DNA of 64,000 nt, taken from the NCBI GenBank assembly GCA_020636195.1, contig JACJYH010000001.1, positions 372,001 to 436,000 of the forward strand. Reading direction: 5' to 3'. The first letter of the stretch is position 1, and every line of letters starts with the position of its first letter. This DNA is from Lewinellaceae bacterium (GTDB lineage Bacteria > Bacteroidota > Bacteroidia > Chitinophagales > Saprospiraceae). The translations under genes were made by a program, and so were the position numbers. The notes beneath the pieces were generated by a model. The model made no database searches, had not been told where the DNA came from, and saw only the letters and a program-made list of their open reading frames with translations. Of this stretch, positions 26,190 to 34,750 are shown piece after piece.

Positions 26190-26999
26190 TTACCCCAATA
26201 ATGATCTGTAAAAATCAAAATAACTCCTTGCGGCTTCATCAAGATCTTCCTGATAAAGATGAAACGGCTTATTTTCGATTTCTCCTTGCTTTATAACGAA
26301 TGAATCAGTGGTTTCGTTTCCGGAGATAGTTCCATCAGAATAATTAATTGCACCTGAATCTAAATTTATTTCATCGTTCACTAAATAAGGCAATAAATCA
26401 TCTCTCTCAAGATCATTGATAGCTGCAATATCTAAGAACCGATTGTCAAATCCTTTATTTATCACATCATCATAAACAGAGTATACCACCTTAGCATCTT
26501 GAAATACAGGGTCATTTCTATAAGCTTTTTTGAGATAAATGGGAATTAAACTTGTGATTTGCCCATGAAGGTGGACAATGTCAGGTGCCCAACCGAATTT
26601 TTTAACGGTTTCCATTACGCCCTTGCAAAAAAAGACCAACCTTTCTGGGTTGTCGTCGAATGGTATATTTTCTTCATTATGAAACACCGCTTTTCTTCTG
26701 AAAAACTCTTCACTATCTAAGAAATATACTTGCAGCCTCAATCCTGGCAAAGAAGCAACCTTTATAATCAAAGGATAATCTTCATCATCCACAATGATGT
26801 TCATACCAGACAATCGAACAACTTCATGCAACCTATGTCTCCTTTCGTTGATGATACCAAATTTTGGCATCAAAATCCTAATTTCAAAACCTTCCTCAGA
26901 AGCAAACTGAGGAACTTTTCGGGCCAAATCAGATAAAAAAGAAATTTCTGTATATGGAGTGAGCTCTTGAGTTACAAAGAGGATTTTCTTTTTACTCAT
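26190..26999 (-). CDS. Stand-alone glycogen/starch synthase N-terminal domain protein
   Basis: A 269-residue protein equal to the N-terminal Rossmann half of GT5 glycogen synthase. It starts KKILFVTQELTPYTE (glycogen synthases have a K-x-G-G loop after this strand; here the Gly pair is replaced by EISFLSD) and contains IRILMPKFG, PERLVFFCKGVMET and PDIVHLHGQ. The C-terminal GT-B half that binds the ADP-glucose moiety is missing, replaced by an acidic tail. It is therefore probably not a complete synthase. It is the first gene of the leftward DUF4270-glmS-DUF4290 group. Confidence 0.82.
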   Translation of the reverse strand: MSKKKILFVTQELTPYTEISFLSDLARKVPQFASEEGFEIRILMPKFGIINERRHRLHEVVRLSGMNIIVDDEDYPLIIKVASLPGLRLQVYFLDSEEFFRRKAVFHNEENIPFDDNPERLVFFCKGVMETVKKFGWAPDIVHLHGQITSLIPIYLKKAYRNDPVFQDAKVVYSVYDDVINKGFDNRFLDIAAINDLERDDLLPYLVNDEINLDSGAINYSDGTISGNETTDSFVIKQGEIENKPFHLYQEDLDEAARSYFDFYRSLLG

Positions 27000-27034
27000 T
27001 TCGAGGTTTTAAAATCTTTACAATTAAAAAGGTG

Positions 27035-27068
27035 CAAAAATAATACAATTTTTACATAAATTTACAAA
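27035..27068 (-). promoter_or_regulatory. Promoter for the GlgA-like/DUF4270/glmS genes
   Basis: On the minus strand a TTTG (27065-27068) is followed after 22 bases by TATTTTTG (27035-27042). This matches the Bacteroidota -33/-7 arrangement with a spacer slightly longer than the most common 19-21. The GlgA-like start codon lies 36 bases downstream. Confidence 0.5.
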
Positions 27069-27250
27069 TTAAAAACCCCCAAAAATAAAATTTATTGAAA
27101 ATCAATGACATAAGGAATGTTTTAGATACCACCTCACATCATAATTTTGTAGGAATTTATTTTGAATTTCCGTATTTTTTGAAATGGTTAAATTCTGGTT
27201 AAACTTTGACATTCTAGTTCTGAACAAAGTTAAAGGGTCGTTTTGTTGAT

Positions 27251-27258
27251 TATATTTG
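27251..27258 (+). promoter_or_regulatory. -7 element TATATTTG
   Basis: A TAnnTTTG match 42 bases upstream of the start codon at 27300. No TTG at the -33 distance is evident. Confidence 0.4.
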
Positions 27259-27299
27259 AAGTTAATTTGAATTGCTCTTTATTTTAAGATGATTATTTT

Positions 27300-27950
27300 A
27301 TGAGTAAATATTTGATTTTAGTGTGTTTTATCCTTGGCAACATGGATTCAGTGAAAGCACAGCAGGTGCCTTCTCCTATATCTGTCGTGGAGTTTTCGGG
27401 CATGGTTTTTTATGAAGATGATCATGGCGCTCCGGCACCTCTACCCTTTGTAAATGTTGCTGTAAAAGGAACAAATCGCGGTGCTGCGTCCGATTATGAT
27501 GGATTCTTTTCTTTTGTTGCCTTACCCGGAGAGACCGTTGTATTTTCGATGATAGGGTATAAAACTGTAGAAGTAAAAATTCCTGATACACTTCATTCAA
27601 CCCAGTATAAGTGGATACAGATCATGACTGTAGATAATTATTTGTTGCCTGAAGCCATCATTATGCCATGGCCCAGTAAAGATCATTTTAAACAAGAATT
27701 ACTTGCCATAGACATCTCGGATGAATTGAGAGAAAATGCGATGGAAAATCTGGCTTCAGAAAAGCTTAGCGAAATCAGATATTCAGTGCCTGCTGATGGA
27801 CGGGAAACTTCAAGCATCGTCATCAAGCAACAAGCCCAAGATTATGTGTATACAGGACAAATCAAGCCACAAAATATCTTTAATCCTGTAGCATGGAAAA
27901 AATTCATTGATGCCTGGAGACGAGGAGATTTCAAAAAGAAAGATAAGTAA
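27300..27950 (+). CDS. Exported protein with carboxypeptidase-regulatory-like domain
   Basis: A 216-residue secreted or periplasmic protein. The signal peptide ends near GNMDSVKAQQ. Residues about 30-110 form a CarboxypepD_reg-like beta-sandwich: GMVFYEDDHGAPAPLPFVNVAVKGTNRGAASDYDG-type strand pattern, with the typical PFVNV, GT-RG-ASDYDGFFSF and VFSMIGYKTVEV motifs found at the start of TonB-dependent receptors. No plug or barrel follows; instead there is a charged tail (FIDAWRRGDFKKKDK). Such stand-alone proteins often work with surface nutrient-uptake systems, but none is adjacent. It converges on groEL across a strong shared terminator. Confidence 0.75.
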   Translation: MSKYLILVCFILGNMDSVKAQQVPSPISVVEFSGMVFYEDDHGAPAPLPFVNVAVKGTNRGAASDYDGFFSFVALPGETVVFSMIGYKTVEVKIPDTLHSTQYKWIQIMTVDNYLLPEAIIMPWPSKDHFKQELLAIDISDELRENAMENLASEKLSEIRYSVPADGRETSSIVIKQQAQDYVYTGQIKPQNIFNPVAWKKFIDAWRRGDFKKKDK

Positions 27951-27963
27951 AACAGATACAAGA

Positions 27964-28022
27964 CAGAGAAAATAAAAAAGCCTCGAGAAGCAAATGCACT
28001 CGAGGCTTTTTTATTTTCTCTG
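27964..28022. terminator. Bidirectional terminator between convergent genes
   Basis: Perfect 24-bp inverted arms (27964-27987 and 27999-28022) enclose an 11-base loop. The core is GCCTCGAG/CTCGAGGC flanked by A-tract and T-tract, so each strand has a GC stem followed by TTTTTT. It serves both the rightward exported-protein gene and leftward groEL. Confidence 0.92.
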
Positions 28023-28032
28023 GTGATGGATA

Positions 28033-29664
28033 TTACATCATGCCAGGCATTCCACCGCCTCCCATTGGTGGCATAGGCGGATTGTCTTCTTTTTTATCAG
28101 AGATGACGCACTCAGTGGTCAATACCATACTAGCTATAGAACCAGCGTTTTCTATGGCAACCCTCGTCACTTTTGTTGGGTCAATGACACCTGCTTTTTT
28201 AAGGTCTTCATATTCTCCTGTTCTTGCATTGTATCCTTTTGCACCTTTTGCCTTAGCCACTTCTTGAAAGACGACTGAGCCATCAACTCCTGCATTTTCA
28301 GCAATTGTTCGCAAAGGAAACTCTAATGCTTTCTTTACGATTTGAATTCCAAGATTTTCATCTTCATTCAGACTGGTTACATTGTCCAAGCTATTGATAG
28401 CTCTGACCAAGGCAACACCACCTCCTGCTACGATACCTTCTTCAACTGCTGCTCTTGTAGCGTGTAAGGCATCATCGACTCTATCTTTTTTCTCCTTCAT
28501 TTCTACTTCAGTAGCAGCACCAACATACAAAACTGCAACACCTCCAGCTAATTTCGCTAATCTTTCTTGCAATTTTTCTTTGTCGTAATCTGAAGTAGTA
28601 GTATCAATTTGCGCTTTGATCTGACCAATTCTCGCATTGATATCTGCTTTCTTTCCCTTACCGTTTACTATCGTGGTATTATCTTTATCAACAGTGATTT
28701 TTTCTGCCTGACCTAATTCAGCCACTGTTGTATTTTCTAATTTATATCCTTTTTCTTCAGATATCACTGTACCACCAGTTAAAATGGCAATATCTTCTAA
28801 CATGGCTTTTCTCCTATCGCCAAAACCAGGAGCCTTAACCGCAACAATTTTTAATCCTGCTCTCAGCCTATTCACAACCAATGTTCCTAACGCTTGGCTA
28901 TCTACATCTTCAGCGATGATCAACAATGGCCTTCCTGTCTGCACTGCTTTTTCTAATATTGGAACGATTTCCTGAACATTTGATACTTTTTTATCATGTA
29001 TCAAGATCAATGGATTTTCATATTCCGTAGTCATGTTTTCAGTATTAGTGATGAAGTATGGAGATAAATATCCTCTATCAAACTGCATACCGATAACTTC
29101 GTCAACATAAGTATCCGTTCCTTTGGCTTCCTCAACAGTGATCACGCCGTCTTTTGTAACACGCTTCATGGCATCAGCAATCAATGCACCAATTTCATCA
29201 TCATTATTTGAAGATACAGATGCTACTTGTTTAATTTTTCCAAAGTCCGAACCTACCACTTCGCTTTGAGATTTTAAGTCAGAAATAACAGCGCTTACAG
29301 CTTTGTCAATTCCTCTTTTCAAATCCATAGGGTTTGCTCCGGCAGTTACATACTTCATACCTGCGTTGACCATGGCTTGTGCCAAAACGGTGGCTGTTGT
29401 AGTTCCATCACCAGCTGCATCAGCAGTTTTAGAGGCTACTTCCTTAACCATTTGTGCACCCATGTTTTCTATTGCGTCTTCCAGTTCAATTTCCTTTGCT
29501 ACGGTAACACCATCTTTTGTAATAACTGGAGCACCAAAGCTTTTCTGAATGACAACATTTCTACCCTTTGGGCCCAAGGTTACCTTTACCGCATTGGCCA
29601 ATTGATCAATTCCGGATTTTAATTTTGTTCTTGCTTCTGTATCAAAACTAACTATCTTAGACAT
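28033..29664 (-). CDS. groEL: Chaperonin GroEL (HSP60)
   Basis: A 543-residue GroEL with the standard features: LGPKGRNVVIQKSFGAP, the ATPase segment GDGTTTATVLAQAM, GVDGSVVFQEV and the flexible Gly-Met C-terminus GGGGMPGMM. With GroES it forms the ATP-driven folding chamber. It lies 58 bp downstream of groES and is transcribed with it, ending at the bidirectional terminator. No second copy is in the window. Confidence 0.99.
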   Translation of the reverse strand: MSKIVSFDTEARTKLKSGIDQLANAVKVTLGPKGRNVVIQKSFGAPVITKDGVTVAKEIELEDAIENMGAQMVKEVASKTADAAGDGTTTATVLAQAMVNAGMKYVTAGANPMDLKRGIDKAVSAVISDLKSQSEVVGSDFGKIKQVASVSSNNDDEIGALIADAMKRVTKDGVITVEEAKGTDTYVDEVIGMQFDRGYLSPYFITNTENMTTEYENPLILIHDKKVSNVQEIVPILEKAVQTGRPLLIIAEDVDSQALGTLVVNRLRAGLKIVAVKAPGFGDRRKAMLEDIAILTGGTVISEEKGYKLENTTVAELGQAEKITVDKDNTTIVNGKGKKADINARIGQIKAQIDTTTSDYDKEKLQERLAKLAGGVAVLYVGAATEVEMKEKKDRVDDALHATRAAVEEGIVAGGGVALVRAINSLDNVTSLNEDENLGIQIVKKALEFPLRTIAENAGVDGSVVFQEVAKAKGAKGYNARTGEYEDLKKAGVIDPTKVTRVAIENAGSIASMVLTTECVISDKKEDNPPMPPMGGGGMPGMM

Positions 29665-29722
29665 ATTATTTTTAATTTTTATAAATAATGAAAAAATTTA
29701 TAGGACTCAAGAAATCCTATAT

Positions 29723-29986
29723 TTACAATATTACAAGGATGTCATCTTCTCTCATAATTAGAAAATCCTCTCCCTTGTAAGATATTTCTTGGCCGGCATA
29801 TTTGCCATATAGAACTTTATCTCCCTTCTTAACGGTCATTTTGTTGCCATCTTTTCCGGGACCGACTGCCACTACTTCTCCTCTTTGAGGCTTTTCTTTT
29901 GCAGTGTCCGGTAAAATGATCCCTCCAGCTGTTTTTTCTTCTGCTTCAGCTGGTTTCACTACAACTCTATCGTTTATTGGTTTCAT
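29723..29986 (-). CDS. groES: Co-chaperonin GroES (HSP10)
   Basis: An 87-residue GroES: MKPINDRVVVKPAEAEEKTAGGIILP with the mobile loop (EEKTAGGIIL), KGDKVLYGKYAGQEI and the C-terminal MREDDILVIL. It caps GroEL. No CIRCE inverted repeat is visible in the 143-bp upstream gap, so HrcA control through CIRCE is unlikely; two ACTGTCA copies occur there on the coding strand. Confidence 0.99.
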   Translation of the reverse strand: MKPINDRVVVKPAEAEEKTAGGIILPDTAKEKPQRGEVVAVGPGKDGNKMTVKKGDKVLYGKYAGQEISYKGEDFLIMREDDILVIL

Positions 29987-30129
29987 AAAAACTGTATGAT
30001 TTAGATTTTTGAATTAAAAAATAATTTTATGATCACCAATCCAATACATTTTTCATACCAAAGGATAAAAAATGATATTTTGACAGTAATTTTTGTGCGT
30101 TTAATGAACCTGTGACAAAATGACAGTGA

Positions 30130-31053
30130 TCAAAGTAGTTTTGACCTTTTATTTAGATATTTTTGAAGCACTGGGACAAATCCTTCATGAATGTCAGCAT
30201 CCACATAGTCGATGTTATACTGTAAGCACTTAAGCATGATGTCGTCTTTGTATTTTTTTATTTTGGTTTTATACAGATCTTTAACCTGATTATATTGAAG
30301 TTTTACTTCTTGATTGGTTTCAACATCGATAAAAATATATGGCCTATTTTCATACTCAAAGTCTAATTCGTGTTTTTTATCGGTGACATGGAATAATATC
30401 ACTTCATGTTTGGCATACTTGAGATGTTGCAGTGCATTAAAGATATCTTGGTGTTCTGTATGATGGTCAAACATATCAGAAAAAATGACGACTAGAGAAC
30501 GACGATGTATGTTTTCAGCAAGCTGATCCAATGCTGCTGCTGTGCTGGTTTTTTTATATGTGGTCGTATCTTTGATCAGAGAATCTAAGTATGAGAGCAA
30601 TAATCTATAGTGAGAAGTAGATGACCGACTCTTGGTATGTAGGTGCACAGAATTATCAAATAAAGATAAACCGAACGCATCTCGTTGCTTTCTAAATAGG
30701 TTCATCAAAGATGCTGCTGCCAAAGATGAAAACTGCAATTTGTTCAGTTTATGTTCATCACTATGTATCGGAAAATACATTGAAGAAGATGTGTCAATAA
30801 TGATGTGGCAGCGCAGATTTGTTTCTTCCTCGTATTTTTTTGAAAACATTTTGTCCGTTCTTGCATACACCTTCCAATCGATATCTTTGGTAGATTCTCC
30901 AGGATTATAGAGTCTATGTTCTGCAAACTCTACTGAGAATCCATGAAATGGACTTTTATGTAATCCAATAATAAAACCCTCTACCACTTGTTTGGCGAGC
31001 AGTTCGATATCTTCTATTTGCCGAACATCAAAATTATCAAAAAATGTGGCCAC
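30130..31053 (-). CDS. DUF58 / MoxR-associated vWA-like protein
   Basis: A 307-residue protein of the DUF58 family. It has the diagnostic FHGFSVEFAEHRLYNPGESTKDIDWKVYARTDKMFSKKYEEE region (here split in conserved YxxGD-like and WK-AR elements), followed by a von Willebrand A-type domain with a MIDAS-like DTSSSM near residue 90 and VVIFSDMFD later. DUF58 proteins usually work with a MoxR AAA ATPase and Bat proteins in envelope or stress functions; in this window MoxR is absent. It lies between trxA (upstream, across a terminator) and groES. Confidence 0.87.
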   Translation of the reverse strand: MATFFDNFDVRQIEDIELLAKQVVEGFIIGLHKSPFHGFSVEFAEHRLYNPGESTKDIDWKVYARTDKMFSKKYEEETNLRCHIIIDTSSSMYFPIHSDEHKLNKLQFSSLAAASLMNLFRKQRDAFGLSLFDNSVHLHTKSRSSTSHYRLLLSYLDSLIKDTTTYKKTSTAAALDQLAENIHRRSLVVIFSDMFDHHTEHQDIFNALQHLKYAKHEVILFHVTDKKHELDFEYENRPYIFIDVETNQEVKLQYNQVKDLYKTKIKKYKDDIMLKCLQYNIDYVDADIHEGFVPVLQKYLNKRSKLL

Positions 31054-31072
31054 ACGGATCGTTAAAATGTAA

Positions 31073-31112
31073 AAAATAAAAACTCTTGTTCTTTGACATT
31101 TGAAACAAGAGT
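31073..31112 (-). terminator. Terminator downstream of trxA
   Basis: On the minus strand ACTCTTGTT (31104-31112) pairs with AACAAGAGT (31082-31090) over a 13-base loop, followed by TTTTATTTTTT. It sits between the trxA stop and the DUF58 start. Confidence 0.8.
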
Positions 31113-31142
31113 CTTCTGTGTTTTTCTGAAAAATTTATTGTA

Positions 31143-31460
31143 TTAATTCAAATGGGTTTTGATCTTTGACTCTAAGGCTGCCTTTGTGGTCAGACCTACG
31201 TGTTTGTCCACCAATTCTCCATCTTTGAATATCAAAACTGTAGGAATACTGCGAATATTGTATCGGATAGATACTTTATCATTTTGGTCAATGTCAAGCT
31301 TTCCTATGGTGACTTTGCCATCATATTCATGAGCAAGATCATCAATTATAGGAGCTATTAATCTGCAAGGTCCACACCACTCTGCCCAACAGTCCACAAC
31401 AGATACTCCTCCTTTTAATGCAGTATCGTCAAAATTATCGTCCGTGAATACAAATGCCAT
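31143..31460 (-). CDS. trxA: Thioredoxin
   Basis: A 105-residue cytosolic thioredoxin, with the active site WCGPC near residue 29, the buried Asp (DCWAEWCGPC context), cis-Pro in RSIPTVLIF and the C-terminal GLTTKAALESKI. It is the general disulfide reductant for ribonucleotide reductase and other enzymes. It is flanked by a terminator downstream and a 135-bp gap upstream, so it is probably transcribed alone. Confidence 0.97.
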   Translation of the reverse strand: MAFVFTDDNFDDTALKGGVSVVDCWAEWCGPCRLIAPIIDDLAHEYDGKVTIGKLDIDQNDKVSIRYNIRSIPTVLIFKDGELVDKHVGLTTKAALESKIKTHLN

Positions 31461-31595
31461 ATTAACAATTTTTCTTGGTTAAAAAGATATTATTTAATTT
31501 TATTTAAGCCATTAAACATCCTTTACATATCAAAAGTTTCTAAAAAAAATGTTAAACACCGGATAAGTACAAAATCCAACATTTGTTTAAGAAAA

Positions 31596-32660
31596 TCAAA
31601 CTCCCTTTGCAGGAACTATCCAACCAAATGTATCTTCAACTGTCCTATTCCTCAAACCATTGATGGTGTCTTTGACCATGGTGCTAACTGGTACATGAGA
31701 AGTGTCCAAATTCATGATGACATCATTATATTTTATAGTAGCAACTTGGGCAACTACGGCTGCAGTACCTGTTCCAAAAACTTCCTTTAATCTTCCGGAA
31801 TTCGAGGCTTCAATGATTTCATCTATAGAAATGGGCTTTTCAATGACATTATGCCCTTTACTTTTCAGAATTTTAATAGCGGAATCTCTTGTAATCCCTT
31901 TGAGAATGGCACCGTCAAGATTTGGTGTAATGATATCATCTCCTATCACAAAGAAAATATTCATTGTTCCTACCTCTTGAATAAACTTGTGATGTATTCC
32001 GTCTAGCCACATCACTTGGTCATAACCTTCCTTTTTAGCCATGGCGGCAGGAAATAAAGAAGCTGCATAGTTGCCTGCTGCTTTGACTTCACCAACACCA
32101 CCAACAACGGCTCTTACGTATTCAGGAAATGCCATCAGTTTTACTGGCTGAGAATAATATGGTCCTACAGGTAGAACGAAAACCATGAACTTATATGTAT
32201 CTGATGGTTTTACTCCTATAGTATGGTCAAACGAAATCATAAATGGTCTGATATACATAGCCGAACCCGTTTGAGGTGGGATCCATGCTTTTTCTAAATC
32301 TACTAAGGTATGAATCGCATCAAGAAAAAGATCTTCAGGTACGTGTGGCATACTGAGCCTTTCTGCAGATTTATTGAATCGGATAGAGTGTTCCTTCGGT
32401 CTGAAAAGCAAAGCATTGCCCGCTTCATCTCTGGTGGCCTTCATTCCTTCGAAAATAGCTTGCCCATAGTGCCAAGCCATATTTCCCGGATGTACAGGTA
32501 TTTCAGTCAATGGTTTGATTTGTGCATTCTGCCACTCGCCATTGATGTAGTCAGCCTCAAACATGTGATCCGTAAATGTTTTTCCGAAAGGAATATTATT
32601 AAAATCAACTTCATTCAGTTTTGAATGGGTGGTTTTAGTGATTTTGATTTGTACTGACAT
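31596..32660 (-). CDS. ilvE: Branched-chain amino acid aminotransferase
   Basis: A 354-residue class IV PLP aminotransferase of the long eukaryote-like BCAT type. It interconverts Leu, Ile and Val with their 2-oxo acids. The PLP lysine is in GEVKAAGNYAASL; other signatures are GQAIFEGMKATR, MYIRPFMISFD and the EVGTMNIFFVIGD core. The ATG at 32660 (MSVQIKITKT) is chosen; an upstream in-frame Met at 32708 would add 16 residues without family support. No ilv operon is nearby. Confidence 0.95.
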   Translation of the reverse strand: MSVQIKITKTTHSKLNEVDFNNIPFGKTFTDHMFEADYINGEWQNAQIKPLTEIPVHPGNMAWHYGQAIFEGMKATRDEAGNALLFRPKEHSIRFNKSAERLSMPHVPEDLFLDAIHTLVDLEKAWIPPQTGSAMYIRPFMISFDHTIGVKPSDTYKFMVFVLPVGPYYSQPVKLMAFPEYVRAVVGGVGEVKAAGNYAASLFPAAMAKKEGYDQVMWLDGIHHKFIQEVGTMNIFFVIGDDIITPNLDGAILKGITRDSAIKILKSKGHNVIEKPISIDEIIEASNSGRLKEVFGTGTAAVVAQVATIKYNDVIMNLDTSHVPVSTMVKDTINGLRNRTVEDTFGWIVPAKGV

Positions 32661-32871
32661 AAGAATATTATTTGTGTGATGAAATATAGAAAATAGATCA
32701 AATTTCAAATATTAAAAGAATAGTTTACTAAATATTTTGAGATTGCGTAAAGATAGGTAAATTTGCACATATAAGTGCACTTAAAATAAATTTTATTTGT
32801 TTTGGCACACAATATTCGCCAATTTGCAAAATTATATCCTAAAATATTGATTCATTAAAAATTTTATTTCG

Positions 32872-33297
32872 ATGACAGTATTAAATGAGACACTTTATCA
32901 AATACCGTCTAACCCACCAAATATTGGAAGTGGAATGGTGAAAAAGGTGAAAATTTTAATAGTCATTCGCAAGGAAGATTTTGGTGAAACGGAAATGGAA
33001 ACTCTTCGTAAAATCATCTCATCCATACAAATGGACCTTGATAAGGATGTCCATATTTGTTATCTAGAACATGGGCAAAAATACAGTTTGAGCCAATTTG
33101 GCATCAAGTATGAGAATCTAATCTCCTTTGGTATTGATGCTGAAAGTTTGGGTTTTTTTGTCCATATTACGTTAAATAATTTGGTCAATTTTCATGAAAC
33201 TAAAGCATTGTTTTGTGAGTCCATCAGAGAAATAAAAGCAACACCTTCCAAAACCAAAAGCCTTTGGGTCTTACTGCAGGCTATGTTTCTAAAATAA
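32872..33297 (+). CDS. Conserved-looking small protein, unknown function
   Basis: A 141-residue cytosolic protein with no signal peptide. Strand-helix segments (KVKILIVIRKED, LISFGIDAESLGFFV) and a C-terminal motif FCESIREI-x-K-SLWVLLQAMF are the notable features. The arrangement of an LxxFGI-LGF strand followed by a short helix and a final K--LW--L--MF helix reminds me of small psi-like (HolD-like) clamp-loader proteins, but this is only a resemblance seen by eye. It lies 18 bp upstream of rdgB in the same direction and is likely co-transcribed with it. Confidence 0.6.
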   Translation: MTVLNETLYQIPSNPPNIGSGMVKKVKILIVIRKEDFGETEMETLRKIISSIQMDLDKDVHICYLEHGQKYSLSQFGIKYENLISFGIDAESLGFFVHITLNNLVNFHETKALFCESIREIKATPSKTKSLWVLLQAMFLK

Positions 33298-33315
33298 AAA
33301 GACACATCACACATC

Positions 33316-33900
33316 ATGAAACAGCTCAATATTGCCACCAATAATGCACACAAGATCACGGAGATCAGAAACATCCTTCCTGAGTTTAAAATAATGGGAT
33401 TAAAAGATTTGGGAATTTTGGCTGATATTGAAGAAAATGGACACACATTGGAAGATAACGCCTTGATTAAAGCCAAGTATTTACATCGATTAACCAATGA
33501 AATGAGTATCGGTGAAGATACAGGCCTGGAAGTAAAAGCATTGTCAGGCGAACCAGGTGTCAAAAGTGCCAGGTATGCAGGTCCAAAATGTGATGCCAAT
33601 GACAATCAGAATAAGCTTTTGCGTCAATTGGAAGGGGTTCAAGATAGAACCGCTCGGTTTAGAACGGTGATAGCAGTTGTCAATCGGGATGGCAGTTTTC
33701 AAATTTTTGAAGGCAAGGTCAATGGGCAAATTTCTGAATCTAAGAGAGGAACAAACGGATTTGGATATGATCCTATTTTTATTCCTGATGGCTATGATAT
33801 GACATTTGGAGAAATGGCAGAAGATGAGAAAAATAAAATGAGCCATCGTGCCAGAGCGGTCGAAAAACTTATGGAATACTTCAAAATATTAGATCAATAA
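33316..33900 (+). CDS. rdgB: XTP/dITP diphosphatase (HAM1 family)
   Basis: A 194-residue house-cleaning pyrophosphatase that removes ITP, XTP and dITP from the nucleotide pool. Motifs: IATNNAHKITEIR at the N-terminus, IGEDTGLEVKALSGEPGVKSARYAG (split by family-conserved DTGL and PGVxSARYAG), NGFGYDPIF, FGEMAEDEKNKMSHRARA. It overlaps the convergent prenyltransferase gene by 20 bp at the 3' ends. Confidence 0.96.
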   Translation: MKQLNIATNNAHKITEIRNILPEFKIMGLKDLGILADIEENGHTLEDNALIKAKYLHRLTNEMSIGEDTGLEVKALSGEPGVKSARYAGPKCDANDNQNKLLRQLEGVQDRTARFRTVIAVVNRDGSFQIFEGKVNGQISESKRGTNGFGYDPIFIPDGYDMTFGEMAEDEKNKMSHRARAVEKLMEYFKILDQ

Positions 33901-34738
33901 TAGAAAGCAATCCAAATAGTAAACTTGCTATGCCATTGGTTGTAAAGAAGGCCATATTTACCTTTGAAAGATTGGTGGAAGTGACCAAGGTATGTTGATA
34001 CCAAAGTAAAAAAGTAAATATCCCAAAACTTATCCATAACATCACTCCTGAGCTGGGATACTCTGATTGAATCAGACGAATACTCCAAAACAAAAGAATC
34101 ATGCATATTACGTGCAAAAAAGTAGAAACGAAAAGCGCATTTTTCTTACCTATGGAAGCAGGAATGGAAAATAATCCATTTGATTTGTCAAATTCTTCAT
34201 CTTGAAGTGCGTATATGATATCAAAACCAGCCACCCAACATAAAACTGCTAATCCGATAAGTACAGGAATAAGATGAAATGACCCACTCACAGCTATATA
34301 AGCACCAATCGGCGCTAAACCCAAACCTATACCAAGAACAATATGGCATAAGGATGTAAATCTTTTAGTATAGCTATAGCCTAAAATCACAAGAAGCGCT
34401 ATTGGACTTAATACAAAGCACAAATTATTGAGCATATATGAAGATAAAATAAATAGCAAAGCACTTATATACGTAAAAATCAAGGCGTTTTTGGATTTAA
34501 TGATGCCTGAAGGAATCTCTCTGATTAGTGTCCTTGGGTTGACTTTGTCTATATCTCTATCTAGGTACCTATTGAAAGCCATTGCAGCACTTCTTGCGAA
34601 AATCATACATAGAATAACATAAATAAGTTTCTCAATGGAAAATCCGTACTTCTGAGATGCCAAAGTAAATCCCAACAAGGCAAATGGCATGGCAAAAATC
34701 GTGTGACTAAACTTGATTAAGCTTAAATATTTTTTCAT
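33881..34738 (-). CDS. UbiA-family prenyltransferase
   Basis: A 285-residue polytopic membrane prenyltransferase of the UbiA superfamily. The two Asp-rich metal/diphosphate motifs are intact: NRYLDRDID near residue 57 and DIIYALQDEEFD near residue 170. About nine hydrophobic segments are visible. Since the phylum uses menaquinone, the likely role is prenylation in quinone synthesis (MenA, or MqnP of the futalosine route); similarity of the first motif to UbiA/MqnP rather than MenA favours the latter, but this is inference. It lies 12 bp downstream of the GHMP kinase gene. Confidence 0.88.
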   Translation of the reverse strand: MKKYLSLIKFSHTIFAMPFALLGFTLASQKYGFSIEKLIYVILCMIFARSAAMAFNRYLDRDIDKVNPRTLIREIPSGIIKSKNALIFTYISALLFILSSYMLNNLCFVLSPIALLVILGYSYTKRFTSLCHIVLGIGLGLAPIGAYIAVSGSFHLIPVLIGLAVLCWVAGFDIIYALQDEEFDKSNGLFSIPASIGKKNALFVSTFLHVICMILLFWSIRLIQSEYPSSGVMLWISFGIFTFLLWYQHTLVTSTNLSKVNMAFFTTNGIASLLFGLLSIIDLIF

Positions 34739-34750
34739 GGAATTAATCTA

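Larger units (their letters stand above)
27000..27299. other. Divergent intergenic region
   Basis: This 300-bp AT-rich gap lies between two outward-facing genes. It holds a promoter-like pair for the leftward GlgA-like gene (27035-27068) and a -7 element for the rightward gene (27251-27258). Between them I see no ORF, hairpin or RNA gene. Confidence 0.6.

Noticed and set aside
29987..30129. CIRCE element for groESL
   Set aside because: No TTAGCACTC-N9-GAGTGCTAA-like inverted repeat is present.
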